Assembly: GCA_964634815.1 (NCBI GenBank)
Contig: CAZWMD010000001.1
Coordinates: 155,441 to 219,440 of the forward strand
Length of the DNA: 64,000 nucleotides
Direction of reading: 5' to 3'
Source: JALZVT01 sp964634815
GTDB lineage: Bacteria; Pseudomonadota; Gammaproteobacteria; Pseudomonadales; Azotimanducaceae
Shown here: piece by piece, positions 35,724 through 44,010 of the stretch
How positions within the stretch are numbered: position 1 is the first letter of the stretch
Layout of the letters: the number at the start of each line of letters is the position of its first letter
Translations under genes and position numbers: made by a program
Notes under the pieces: generated by a model
What the model was told of the DNA's origin: nothing
What the model saw: the letters and a program-made list of their open reading frames with translations, nothing else
Databases searched by the model: none

Positions 35724-36530
35724 CTAGTTATCGTCGAGTCTGCCAAAGGTTTGCATATCCAGACGGGTGACACTGACATGACCCCTGGCTAGCACGTTGT
35801 TATCAGCCTGTGGGTGGCTATCTCGCTCAAACGGCTGCATGCGATGTTTGAACCCGCCTTTGTCATTGTCGATGAAACACTGTCCATACCAGGAGTGTCC
35901 CAGGTAACTGGATTCCAACCTCGCTTCTTTCAATTCGAACGGAAGATTCACATTGTAGGTAATGCCGCGATCGTTAGCGTTGCGTCCTGCTTCTGTGGCA
36001 AAGAATCTTTGACTCAGTACAGACATAACCTCGCGGGTAGCGTTTCTCAGTCTGTCCAGAACCTCAGGCTCAAAGCGCCGATGCTGATCCCAGTAACCAT
36101 ATACCGCTGGGCTCAGTTGCTGGGAAAGCGCCAGGCCCGGGATTCCCGCGATGTTTCCTTCCAGGCAGGCGCCGACCGTACCGGAGGCCCATACCAGTGA
36201 AAGACCCGCATTAAGGCCGACATTTATTCCGCTGACTACCAGATCAGGTTTCTTGTCGAGGAGATTGTGCAGCGCGATATTCACACAATCAGCTGGCGTG
36301 CCATCGATGGCAAAGGACTCATGCCCTGCGACCTTTATACGTGTGACGTCAATGTCACCATGCCTGGTCATTGATTTGCCTTGCCAGCTTTGTTCTCTCG
36401 CTGGAACAGCGATAGACAGGTCTGCATATGCAGAGAGAGTTTCTATCAGCAACTCGAATAGGGGAGAGTCGGCACCATCATCGTTGGTGACAAGAAAGTG
36501 CGGACGCGCGGAGCTTGGATGTTCGGACAT
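35724..36530 (-). CDS. surE: 5'/3'-nucleotidase SurE
   Basis: 268 residues. Metal-binding acids are in LVTNDDGADSP (Asp17, Asp18); a later Ser lies near VPAREQSWQGKSMT and Asn in VSGINVGLNAG, all typical of SurE. It dephosphorylates nucleoside monophosphates and helps survival in stationary phase. The usual neighbours pcm, nlpD and rpoS are absent. A terminator-like hairpin with seven Ts lies in its leader (36556-36590), about 25 bp ahead of the start, so attenuation is possible. Confidence 0.9.
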   Translation of the reverse strand: MSEHPSSARPHFLVTNDDGADSPLFELLIETLSAYADLSIAVPAREQSWQGKSMTRHGDIDVTRIKVAGHESFAIDGTPADCVNIALHNLLDKKPDLVVSGINVGLNAGLSLVWASGTVGACLEGNIAGIPGLALSQQLSPAVYGYWDQHRRFEPEVLDRLRNATREVMSVLSQRFFATEAGRNANDRGITYNVNLPFELKEARLESSYLGHSWYGQCFIDNDKGGFKHRMQPFERDSHPQADNNVLARGHVSVTRLDMQTFGRLDDN

Positions 36531-36555
36531 GTATTCCCTTGAGGTGGGCGGGGGT

Positions 36556-36590
36556 AAAAAAACACCAGGGCGCAGGTTGCGCGTGCTGGT
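36556..36590 (-). terminator. terminator-like hairpin in the surE leader
   Basis: Read on the minus strand: ACCAG, bulge, GCGCA, loop ACC, TGCGC, bulge, CTGGT, then GTTTTTTTA. The stem has five outer and five inner pairs (36564-36568 with 36586-36590; 36570-36574 with 36578-36582), with the T-run at 36556-36562. No upstream minus-strand gene exists for it to end, so it probably acts on the surE transcript itself. An upstream AGGTT (36596-36600) could pair with AACCT in the loop and arm and compete with it. Confidence 0.5.
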
Positions 36591-36967
36591 TGAAAACCTT
36601 ATGAGATTACAGGGTTTAAGTCATTGGAGAGAAAGAAGTTTGCACTGCTCTTGCAGGGCTATTCCTGCTCGATTGCTGCCGGGTGCAGTGTTTTCCGGCG
36701 ATAAAAGCGCCGGTGTGGCTATTCCCATTGGGAATAAGGGCTCTGTTGTATTCATTTACAAAGCCCCTATACTCGGAAATTCGAGTTCCTGCCCCGGCCT
36801 TTCTAAGAGTTTGTTCCCTTTGTATGTGTATGTCGGCAATCGCTCCTATCGTTATCAAAACTGGTGTTATCAAAATACGAGATTTTCTCGGTGATCAACT
36901 GGCAAATAGCGATGTCCTTATTTCGTGTGTGCTGGAGGTTGATGCGCTGGAATCGCATGCACATTTC
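36591..36967. other. intergenic region with palindromes between surE and the second RRM gene
   Basis: About 380 bp with no convincing frame. Seen here: CCGGCG-ATAAAAG-CGCCGG (36695-36713), a 6-bp stem-loop, and ATTCCCA-T-TGGGAAT (36721-36735), a perfect 7-bp palindrome that looks like a repressor site. Both genes are transcribed outward from this region, so it should hold their promoters. I see no tRNA or other known RNA. Confidence 0.5.
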
Positions 36968-36991
36968 GCCCGTTACCGAGCGGGCCTGGAG
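36968..36991 (+). promoter_or_regulatory. hairpin just ahead of the second RRM gene's ribosome site
   Basis: GCCCG-TTACCGAG-CGGGC (36968-36985) is a 5-bp stem with an 8-nt loop. GGAG follows two bases later, and the ATG is at 36997. The position is the same as that of the hairpin before the first RRM gene though the sequence differs, which suggests a shared mode of translational control. Confidence 0.5.
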
Positions 36992-36996
36992 AAACT

Positions 36997-37257
36997 ATGA
37001 AGATTTATGTGGGCAACCTGCCTTGGAGCACGACGGACCAGGAGCTGTCAGATATGTTTGGTGAGATTGGCGCAGTCCGCTCAGCAACCGTAATTACTGA
37101 TCGTGAAACTGGGCGTTCTCGCGGATTCGGCTTTGTCGAAATGGATAGCGACGATGACGCAAAGAAGGCAATTGCTGACTTTAATGGCAAAGATATGGGC
37201 GGTCGTCCGCTCCGCGTCAACGAAGCAAACGAACGCAAGCGTCCCAATCGTTGGTAA
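36997..37257 (+). CDS. small RRM protein, paralogue of the gene at 31854
   Basis: 86 residues with RNP2 KIYVGNLPWSTTDQELSDMF and RNP1 RGFGFVEM; the VITDRETGRSRGF linker is shared exactly with the first RRM protein. Likely a single-strand RNA-binding protein, perhaps cold-responsive. It is 4.9 kb from its paralogue and has a hairpin next to the ribosome site (36968-36985). A stem-loop GCCGCAG-TATTCAG-CTGCGGC lies 20 bp behind its stop but without a T-run, so it is only a weak candidate terminator. Confidence 0.9.
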   Translation: MKIYVGNLPWSTTDQELSDMFGEIGAVRSATVITDRETGRSRGFGFVEMDSDDDAKKAIADFNGKDMGGRPLRVNEANERKRPNRW

Positions 37258-37307
37258 ATCGCTAGTCGCTTTGACTGGCCGCAGTATTCAGCTGCGGCGC
37301 CAAATAG

Positions 37308-37332
37308 TCTGAAGCACCTAATCTGAAGCACC
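37308..37332 (+). repeat. two direct copies of an 11-bp unit (TCTGAAGCACC)
   Basis: TCTGAAGCACC occurs at 37308-37318 and again at 37322-37332, separated by TAA. It lies between the second RRM gene and the yceI-like gene. No function is assigned; it may be a binding site or a small duplication. Confidence 0.7.
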
Positions 37333-37444
37333 CAAAGAACCGGGGTAGCGGTGGCCGACACTGTATCCCGCTTGGCGTGCCTTCCGGTATACACTGAGGT
37401 CTGAAAGCTTGGCCTCAATTGCACGTATTGCCGGGAGACAATTA

Positions 37445-38104
37445 ATGACCCACACTCTTTTTCCTTCCTATTCGCTCACAGACCTGTGTGCCAAATCTGC
37501 AGCATTGTTTTTGACAGCAGCGTTGGTTGTCTCGATGGTACCGGCTAACGCCGATCATGCAGACAGTGCCAACTGGCAGCTGGACACCCAGGGGTCACAA
37601 ATCAGCTTTGTTACCGTTAAGGCTGGCGACATTGCTGAAGTCCATTCACTGAGCAAATTGTCCGGCAACGTTAGTTTTGGCGAAGGTCACAGTGGTGAGG
37701 TGAATCTGGATATTCATCTTGAGAGCGTTGAAACCAACATCCCTATCCGCAACGAGCGTATTCTGGAATTTTTGTTTGAGGTCGCCCGGTTTCCTCTTGC
37801 GGAGGTTCATGGCCACGTACCGGCTAGTGCCTTTCTCGAACTTGCAGCTGGCGAATCAACCTCCGCCAGCTTGCCTCTAAGACTGGATTTACATGGTGAG
37901 AGCATTGCCATCAATGCAGAGGTATTGGTCATGCGCGTAGCCAATGATCGGGTGATGGTAACCAGCACCCAACCCATTATCGTGAATGCTGCGAGCGTTG
38001 GGTTGGTAGCGGGTATAGACAAACTTCAACAACTGGCTAGCTTGCCAAGCATCAGCAAGGCGGTTCCCGTGTCGTTTGTTCTAAGTTTCACCAGGCAAAA
38101 ATAG
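37445..38104 (+). CDS. YceI-family periplasmic protein
   Basis: 219 residues from ATG 37445, nine bases after GGGAG (an in-frame ATG at 37409 lacks a ribosome site). A hydrophobic signal segment (about 14-37) ends at MVPANADHAD. The mature part has the YceI lipocalin-like pattern: WQLDTQGSQISFVTVKAGD, LSGNVSFGEG, VETNIPIRNERILEFLFEV. Family members bind isoprenoid-type lipids. It is the first gene of a tight unit with the PPOX and Nudix genes, its stop overlapping the next GTG by one base. Confidence 0.8.
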   Translation: MTHTLFPSYSLTDLCAKSAALFLTAALVVSMVPANADHADSANWQLDTQGSQISFVTVKAGDIAEVHSLSKLSGNVSFGEGHSGEVNLDIHLESVETNIPIRNERILEFLFEVARFPLAEVHGHVPASAFLELAAGESTSASLPLRLDLHGESIAINAEVLVMRVANDRVMVTSTQPIIVNAASVGLVAGIDKLQQLASLPSISKAVPVSFVLSFTRQK

Positions 38105-38745
38105 TGGAACTCAGAGAGAGTTTTCTGGTTGATTCCAAAGAGCAGCTGCGCGAGGTTATCGCGCCGCCTTCTCAGATGCTGCGTTTGAAAGTGTCTTCCG
38201 AGATAACAGATGACGCCCAGGGGTTTCTGGCTGAATCGCCGCTCCTCTTCCTGTGCACTCAGGATGGCGCTGGCGCTATGGACGTTTCGCCCAAAGGAGA
38301 TGCTCCAGGCTTTGTGTGGGTCGCAGACAAGAAGACATTGGTCATACCGGACAGGCCTGGCAACAAGCTGGCATTTGGTTTTGAGAATCTTCTGGAATGT
38401 CCCCAACTGAGCGTTATTTTCGTCCGCCCCGGTATAAGAGAATCGCTACGTATCAACGGCACCGGTAAGATAACTCGTGACCCTGAGATTTTGGAGCACT
38501 TTAGCGTCAATGGAAAACCAGCGGTGCTGTGTACGGTAGTTACTATTGAAGAGTGTTTTTTCCATTGCGGTAAAGCGTTGATCCGCTCGAAGCTTTGGCA
38601 GCCTGATAATTGGGCAGAGCCGCGCCGAATCAGTTTTGGTAAGCAGTTCGCGCCCATCGTTGCCCCGGATGAAAGCGATTCAGCGAGCGTAGCGCGCGAG
38701 ATCGACAAATCCATAGAAGATGATTACGAGAACAATCTCTACTAA
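38104..38745 (+). CDS. PPOX-type flavoprotein (MSMEG_1061-like)
   Basis: 213 residues from GTG 38104 (TAGTG overlap with the preceding stop). The split-barrel PNPOx fold is indicated by FLAESPLLFLCTQDG, MDVSPKGDAPGFVWVADKKTL and IPDRPGNKLAFGFENLLECP, all typical of the MSMEG_1061 family of FMN-dependent PPOX proteins. It probably reduces or oxidises an unknown small molecule using FMN or F420. It overlaps the following Nudix gene by one base (TAATG), so all three are probably one operon. Confidence 0.78.
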   Translation: MELRESFLVDSKEQLREVIAPPSQMLRLKVSSEITDDAQGFLAESPLLFLCTQDGAGAMDVSPKGDAPGFVWVADKKTLVIPDRPGNKLAFGFENLLECPQLSVIFVRPGIRESLRINGTGKITRDPEILEHFSVNGKPAVLCTVVTIEECFFHCGKALIRSKLWQPDNWAEPRRISFGKQFAPIVAPDESDSASVAREIDKSIEDDYENNLY

Positions 38746-39371
38746 TGGCTAATGAATTCGATTGGTTACGCCGCGCCCGACGATTGCATGCCCTTGGCGT
38801 AACCGGGCTGTTTTTCAGCAAAGACGAATTCAGCAAAGAGCGGTATCAAGAAATTTCTGACATTGCACTTGAGATGTTGGCCGATGTCGGAAACCTGCCA
38901 GTAAACAAAGTGGTGGATCTGTTTGCCGAAGAGCCGGGCTATCGAACGCCAAAGGTTGAGGTTCGAGGAGCCTTGATCGTTAATAGCAAAATCTTGCTTG
39001 TGCAAGAAAAGACCGATGGCTTATGGGCCCTGCCTGGAGGCTTCGCAGATGTTGGACTGAGCGGTGGCGAGAACATTATTAAAGAGATCAGTGAGGAAGC
39101 CAATTTGCGAGTGCGTGTTAGCCGTTTGTACGCTGTGCGACACAAGGCGAAACACGAATATAGCCCTGACCTGCGTGACTTCTACAAGCTGAACTACCTT
39201 TGTGAATCTGTTGATGATGCTACGCCAAAGGCTGGGTTGGAAACGGCTGATGTTGGCTTTTTTAGTTATGACAATCTGCCGCCACTGTCCCGTGGTCGCA
39301 CAATCCCGCTGGATATTGAGCAAGCGTTCCAGGCCGGGGCGAATGCAGCGCTTCCTGTGTTCTTTGACTAG
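38745..39371 (+). CDS. Nudix hydrolase with N-terminal Hydrolase_N2-type domain
   Basis: 208 residues. Residues 1-65 form a helical extension seen in a group of ADP-ribose/NADH-type Nudix enzymes. The Nudix region is ALPGGFADVGLSGGENIIKE followed by ISEEANL. The first Glu of the classical box is Leu here, as is common in this subgroup, while the EExxEE-like core is kept. It likely cleaves a nucleoside diphosphate derivative. It is last in the YceI-PPOX-Nudix unit and overlaps the convergent quinone oxidoreductase gene by 4 bp. Confidence 0.82.
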   Translation: MANEFDWLRRARRLHALGVTGLFFSKDEFSKERYQEISDIALEMLADVGNLPVNKVVDLFAEEPGYRTPKVEVRGALIVNSKILLVQEKTDGLWALPGGFADVGLSGGENIIKEISEEANLRVRVSRLYAVRHKAKHEYSPDLRDFYKLNYLCESVDDATPKAGLETADVGFFSYDNLPPLSRGRTIPLDIEQAFQAGANAALPVFFD

Positions 39372-40339
39372 CGAGTCAAAACCAGCTTGCCTATTATGTT
39401 GCCGGCCAGTTGATCGGCGAGTGCGTCGCGAACGTCAGAGAGTCTTCGTTCTGTGACCGCAGCGGGCTTTAGGTGACCTTGAGAAAACCAATCCAACAAT
39501 GTGTCCATTAGTGGGGTGTTCATTTCAGGATTGGCACGGCTATCACCGCCCCAGTCCACACCTACGATAGAACAGCGTTTTAGCAACGCGAGATTCAAAG
39601 GCACTTTGGGAATGGTGCCACTGGCAAAGCCAACCACCAGCAGACGACCATCGGGTGATAAAGATCGTAAGGCAATTTCGGTGGCGTTCCCCCCAACCGG
39701 ATCGTAGACCATATTCAGTCCGGAGGTTTTGGTTAACTCTTTAAGTTCTGCACGCCAATTGTCCTGGCTGTAGTCGATGACGTCGTCTGCGCCGCTGGCT
39801 AGAGCGTATCCGCGCTTTGCCTCGCTAGAGGCGGCAGCTATTACCTGTGCACCCATAGCCTTGGCCACTGCGATTGCCGCAGAACCAACCCCACCTGCAG
39901 CGCCCAGTATTAATACGGTTTCGCCCTCTTGCAGGTCACCACAGGTGCGTAGCCCATAAAGGGCGGTGAGGTAGTTAATGTACCAGCCAGCTGCGATCGC
40001 ATTGCTCATTGCATCTGGTGTTTTGTAGCACTGACTTATGGGAGCGCATGTCGCGTCGCCCAGTGTGCCCTTATTGGTTAAGCCAAATACTCGATCGCCA
40101 AGCTGGAACTCAGTGTTATCACCCATAGCGGTGATGACGCCACTAAACTCGCTACCGGGAAAATAAGGCAGTGGCGGTTTAACCTGATACAGACCTTGAA
40201 TCATCAAGCCATCAACAAAACCAATACCTGCGGCGTCTATCTCAACTCTCAATTCATGAGGTTTGGGGCTGGGCAGAGGCAGCTCAATCTCTTCGAGACT
40301 ACTCGGTGGCCCAAACTCTTGGCATACAAATTTCTTCAT
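39368..40339 (-). CDS. quinone oxidoreductase / zeta-crystallin-type MDR enzyme
   Basis: 323 residues of the medium-chain dehydrogenase family without structural zinc. Landmarks: FPGSEFSGVITAMGD, VLILGAAGGVGSAAIAVAKAMGA (NADPH-binding Rossmann motif), ASGADDVIDY and GRLLVVGFASGTIP. Likely a one-electron or two-electron quinone reductase using NADPH in the cytosol. Substrate unknown. It stands alone on the minus strand. Confidence 0.88.
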   Translation of the reverse strand: MKKFVCQEFGPPSSLEEIELPLPSPKPHELRVEIDAAGIGFVDGLMIQGLYQVKPPLPYFPGSEFSGVITAMGDNTEFQLGDRVFGLTNKGTLGDATCAPISQCYKTPDAMSNAIAAGWYINYLTALYGLRTCGDLQEGETVLILGAAGGVGSAAIAVAKAMGAQVIAAASSEAKRGYALASGADDVIDYSQDNWRAELKELTKTSGLNMVYDPVGGNATEIALRSLSPDGRLLVVGFASGTIPKVPLNLALLKRCSIVGVDWGGDSRANPEMNTPLMDTLLDWFSQGHLKPAAVTERRLSDVRDALADQLAGNIIGKLVLTR

Positions 40340-40562
40340 CCGCGCGTCCCGGGTTAAGTGAATTTCCGCATCGCTTCAAAAGGCATATCGCCTGGATATG
40401 ACAAGTGCGTAGCGTATAGACCTTATCTCGCTTCGTCACTAGCTCTGGAGTGAATAGCGTTTTCTTTGTGCACCCGTCAAAATATTGACGCTGCTTGCGA
40501 GCATTCACGTTACTTTTGCAACAACTGGTAAAGACTCTGAAGAGGAAAAAAGCGGGAAGACA

Positions 40563-41444
40563 ATGAACAAGAAAATGATAGAACCGTTGATTGGAATTCT
40601 GGTCGCCTGCTTGCTTGGTGCGTTGGTCGCCTGGGCTGGTAGTCAGGGCAGTGTTGTAATACTAAACGACTGGTCATTGTTTGCTTCCTGCGTTGCGTTT
40701 GCGTTTGTTGTTAACTGGCTGCTGTTCATCCCTTCTTTCCTCGCACACACCGAACACTATTTTGATCTCACGGGCAGTTTGACCTACCTGAGTGTTGTGG
40801 CTTTTGGATTGATTTTTGGTCCTTCAGATCCGCGAGCGGTATTGGTTGGTGTGTTGGTTGCCATCTGGGCGATGCGTTTGGGAAGCTTTCTGTTCTCTCG
40901 AGTGCGTGCAGCGGGCTCTGATTCACGCTTTGAAAAAATGAAATACATGTTTCTGCAGTTTCTTATGACATGGACGCTGCAAGGTCTTTGGGTTTCGTTC
41001 ACCCTTGCGGCGGGATTGATCGCGCTAACCACGGCTACTCCAAAACCACTGGACTGGGCGTGTGCATTGGGTGTGTTGGTCTGGATCGCTGGTTTCAGCA
41101 TCGAAGTAATTGCGGATCGGCAGAAAACTCAATTCAAGGCCGATCCGGCTAATGAAGGGCGGTTTATTTCCACAGGGCTTTGGTCATGGTCTCGACACCC
41201 AAATTACTTGGGTGAAATCGTACTTTGGGCTGGGGTTGCGATTATTGCGTTGCCGGTAATGCAGGGATGGCAATTCATCGGTTTGATATCGCCGTTGTTT
41301 GTTTTTGTACTATTAACCTATGTCAGCGGTGTGCGACTTTTAGAGAATCAGGGAAAGCGTCGTTGGGGTAATGACCCTGCGTATCAGGAATACGTCGCGA
41401 ACACACCGGTCCTTTTGATGTCGAAGCCAAAAACGCTCTCTTGA
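40563..41444 (+). CDS. DUF1295 membrane protein (steroid-reductase-like)
   Basis: 293 residues from ATG 40563, ten bases after GCGGGAAG; an earlier in-frame start at 40485 adds non-conserved residues. Seven or more hydrophobic segments and the conserved ISTGLWSWSRHPNYLGEIV motif place it in DUF1295, related to steroid 5-alpha-reductases and isoprenylcysteine methyltransferases. The RHPNYLGE block marks the NADPH- or SAM-binding end. Reaction unknown. It ends immediately before the end of the convergent trpS gene, with no gap. Confidence 0.82.
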   Translation: MNKKMIEPLIGILVACLLGALVAWAGSQGSVVILNDWSLFASCVAFAFVVNWLLFIPSFLAHTEHYFDLTGSLTYLSVVAFGLIFGPSDPRAVLVGVLVAIWAMRLGSFLFSRVRAAGSDSRFEKMKYMFLQFLMTWTLQGLWVSFTLAAGLIALTTATPKPLDWACALGVLVWIAGFSIEVIADRQKTQFKADPANEGRFISTGLWSWSRHPNYLGEIVLWAGVAIIALPVMQGWQFIGLISPLFVFVLLTYVSGVRLLENQGKRRWGNDPAYQEYVANTPVLLMSKPKTLS

Positions 41445-42446
41445 TTAACGCTTGGGTGCAACAAACCCCAGCGCATCTTGAACTTTTTGCAGGGTATCTT
41501 GTGCGCGCAATCGCGCTTTTGCGGCGCCTTCTGCGAGAATGTTGTCTAAAAGCTCCCGGTCTTCACGGATCTCTTTGTAGCGAGCCTGAACAGGTTCCAA
41601 AAACTCAACAACCTGTTCGGCGACACCGACTTTAAGTGCGCCGTAGCCCTGGCCTGCGTACTTCTCGACCAGCGATTCAATGCTGTCACCGCTGATTGCG
41701 GAAGAAATAGACAACAGGTTTGAGACGCCTGGTTTGTCGTCACCGAATCGAATCTCGTTATCGCTGTCGGTAACGGCGCGCTTTATCTTCCGTAAAATTC
41801 GTTTGGGTTCTTCCAATAATCCGACGTAGTTTGTTTCTGTCGAATCTGATTTCGACATCTTTTTGGTGGGATCCTGCAAGCTCATCACTCGCGCTCCTAC
41901 CTTGGGGATGAAGGGCTCTGGAATGGTGAAAACGTCGCCATACAAACCATTGAATCGGCCGGCAATGTCTCTGGTTAGTTCCAGATGTTGCTTCTGATCG
42001 TCACCCACTGGAACAGCGTTTGCCTGATAGAGCAGGATGTCTGCTGCCATAAGTACGGGGTAAGTGAATAGCCCCGCGTTTATGTTCTGGCTGTGGGTTT
42101 GTGACTTGTCCTTGAACTGCGTCATTCGATTCAGTTCGCCCATCTGGGTGTAGCAATTTAGCAACCAGGCCAGTTCTGAGTGCTCTGGGACATGAGATTG
42201 AATAAAGATCGCGCTTTTCTCAGGATCGATTCCGCAAGCGATATAGAGGGCGATGAAGTCCAGGCAGCGATCGGCAAACTCGGTTGGGTCCTGGCGAACG
42301 GTGATCGCGTGAAGATCAACGAGTACGTAGTAGCAGGCGTAATCGTCTTGCATGGCCACCCAGTTGCGGATTGCACCCAGATAGTTGCCGAGAGTGAGCT
42401 GGCCCGAGGGCGCTATGCCGCTCAGAATAGTTGGCTGCCCCGTCAT
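41445..42446 (-). CDS. trpS: tryptophanyl-tRNA synthetase
   Basis: 333 residues, normal for bacterial TrpRS. The HIGH-type motif is PSGQLTLGNYLGAI and KKMSKSDS carries the KMSKS signature. Other TrpRS blocks include QTHSQNINAGLFTYPVLMAADILLY-type residues and VPVGDDQKQHLELTRD. It charges tRNA-Trp. It is the only translation gene in the window and stands alone. No attenuator or T-box structure is evident upstream. Confidence 0.95.
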   Translation of the reverse strand: MTGQPTILSGIAPSGQLTLGNYLGAIRNWVAMQDDYACYYVLVDLHAITVRQDPTEFADRCLDFIALYIACGIDPEKSAIFIQSHVPEHSELAWLLNCYTQMGELNRMTQFKDKSQTHSQNINAGLFTYPVLMAADILLYQANAVPVGDDQKQHLELTRDIAGRFNGLYGDVFTIPEPFIPKVGARVMSLQDPTKKMSKSDSTETNYVGLLEEPKRILRKIKRAVTDSDNEIRFGDDKPGVSNLLSISSAISGDSIESLVEKYAGQGYGALKVGVAEQVVEFLEPVQARYKEIREDRELLDNILAEGAAKARLRAQDTLQKVQDALGFVAPKR

Positions 42447-42776
42447 TGGGCCCTCCTGTGAATAGTGGGCCGCATTATCGGGGCTATTGGTGCCTCAGGA
42501 AAGCCTTAGCAAAGGGCGGCTGGTAAAAGCTCAGCGCAGCCGGGCGATACTTCATGCCCGACTGCACTGATTAGGTGCCGCGAAAACCCCCTGGGTGAAG
42601 AGTCCAGGACGTTCTTGGCGAAAGGTGTCTCTCTCCAGACAACTGCACCTAAAATCGCCTAGATCGCGAGATATGTCCAATGCATATGAATAGGGTTTGG
42701 CTTGCAAAAAAGTTATGGCAAGCTCCGGAATGGTATCCCCGGATGGCTGGGCGGACAAACCTGTAAGGTACGGCAG
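42447..42776. other. divergent intergenic region between trpS and alkC
   Basis: 330 bp without a supported gene. Stem-loops seen: CGGGC...GCCCG (42541-42560), GCTTGC...GCAAGC with a 12-nt loop (42700-42723), and TCCGG...CCGGA (about 42724-42743). Frames that cross it are short and start in non-conserved sequence. It should contain the promoters of both outward genes. Confidence 0.5.
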
Positions 42777-43931
42777 ATGACGCAATCTAAATCAGACAGG
42801 CGAGTAATCGCGGAGAAATCATTCTCCATGAAAGATCGGCTCTTTAATGCTCGAACGGTGAACCTATTGGCGACCGGGCTTAAGGGGGCCCAACCCAAGT
42901 TCCGTGCAGCGGCCTATGAAAAAGCCGTGCTTGGCCAGTTTGACAAGCTTGAACTCAAAGCCTGTATCGAATGTATGGCTGATACGCTGGTGGACTACCT
43001 GCCAGACGACTACAGGAAATCGGTTGCCGTGCTTAAGCGCGCATTGCCGCCACCTTTGGATCCCAGCCTCAGCGACGATGACTTTGGCGAGTTTATCTGG
43101 GCTGTACCCAGTGAGTTTGCGGCTCGTCAGGGTTGCACCAAACAACGCCTGGACAGCTCGTTGGCACTGCTTCGCGAGACGACTCAGCGGTTTTCCGCTG
43201 AATTTGCGATCCGGCCTTTTTTGAAATCTTTCCCCGAGGAAACCTATGCGTTTTTGGAGCGTTGTGCGCAGGACAACAACTACCATGTGAGGCGGCTGGC
43301 GTCAGAGGGAACTCGCCCTAACCTTCCCTGGGGGTTAGGTATTGATCTGTCAGTGGATAACACACTCGCCATGCTTGATCGGCTTTATGCGGATCCAACA
43401 CGCTTTGTTACACGCTCTGTTGCCAATTCGTTGAATGATTTATCCAAGAAAGATCCGCAACGTGTTCTGACAACGCTCAAGGGGTGGGCTAAAACAGGTC
43501 AACAGAACCAGGACGAACTGGAATGGCTTACCCGTCATGCGTTGCGCAGCTTGATAAAAACGGATCATCCTCAGGCGCTGGCGCTGCTTGGATATCCCAC
43601 CAAACCCCGCTTTACACTTAAGTCGGTGCAGTGTTCGAAAGTTGTTCAGGTCGGCGATTCGTTGAGCTGGCGCGGGTCACTAACCTCGCTGGCGGCACAG
43701 AACCTCAAGCTGGTGTTGCGGGTGTTTTTTTTGAAGTCGAATGGCACACATTCGCCCAAGGTGTTTGCACTCAAAGACCTGCCAATGAAGAAGGGTGAGA
43801 AGCTGCAGTTGCAAAAGAAGATACCCTTCAAGGCGATGACCACGCGAGCACTGTATCCAGGAGAGCACCAGATAGAGTTGGTTGTGAATGGGGTTGCCAG
43901 AGGCAAATCCAGTTTTATGCTGGAAGACTGA
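42777..43931 (+). CDS. alkC: AlkC-like DNA glycosylase (HEAT-like repeats plus Ig-like tail)
   Basis: 384 residues from ATG 42777. Helical repeats fill about 30-270, with the AlkC hallmark HVRRLASEGTRPNLPWG in the middle. The last ~100 residues (from about 285, SVQCSKVVQVGDSLSWRGSL) look like the beta-sandwich Ig-like domain reported for some AlkC enzymes. AlkC removes 3-methyladenine and 3-methylcytosine from alkylated DNA without flipping the base. No adaptive-response gene (ada, alkB) is nearby. A start at 42702 is rejected because it reads through unconserved sequence. Confidence 0.8.
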   Translation: MTQSKSDRRVIAEKSFSMKDRLFNARTVNLLATGLKGAQPKFRAAAYEKAVLGQFDKLELKACIECMADTLVDYLPDDYRKSVAVLKRALPPPLDPSLSDDDFGEFIWAVPSEFAARQGCTKQRLDSSLALLRETTQRFSAEFAIRPFLKSFPEETYAFLERCAQDNNYHVRRLASEGTRPNLPWGLGIDLSVDNTLAMLDRLYADPTRFVTRSVANSLNDLSKKDPQRVLTTLKGWAKTGQQNQDELEWLTRHALRSLIKTDHPQALALLGYPTKPRFTLKSVQCSKVVQVGDSLSWRGSLTSLAAQNLKLVLRVFFLKSNGTHSPKVFALKDLPMKKGEKLQLQKKIPFKAMTTRALYPGEHQIELVVNGVARGKSSFMLED

Positions 43932-44010
43932 ACCTTCAGAGAGTACCTTTTAGTAATCAGTTAAGTAGCAAACAATTAAGCGTTCAATTGGACATTCTGG
44001 GGAGGATGTT

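Noticed and set aside
36616..36873. 85-residue frame in the surE leader region
   Set aside because: No ribosome site, no recognisable domain, and it covers several stem-loops; treated as non-coding.
37278..37298. Terminator behind the second RRM gene
   Set aside because: A 7-bp stem exists but no T-run follows, so it is not called a terminator.
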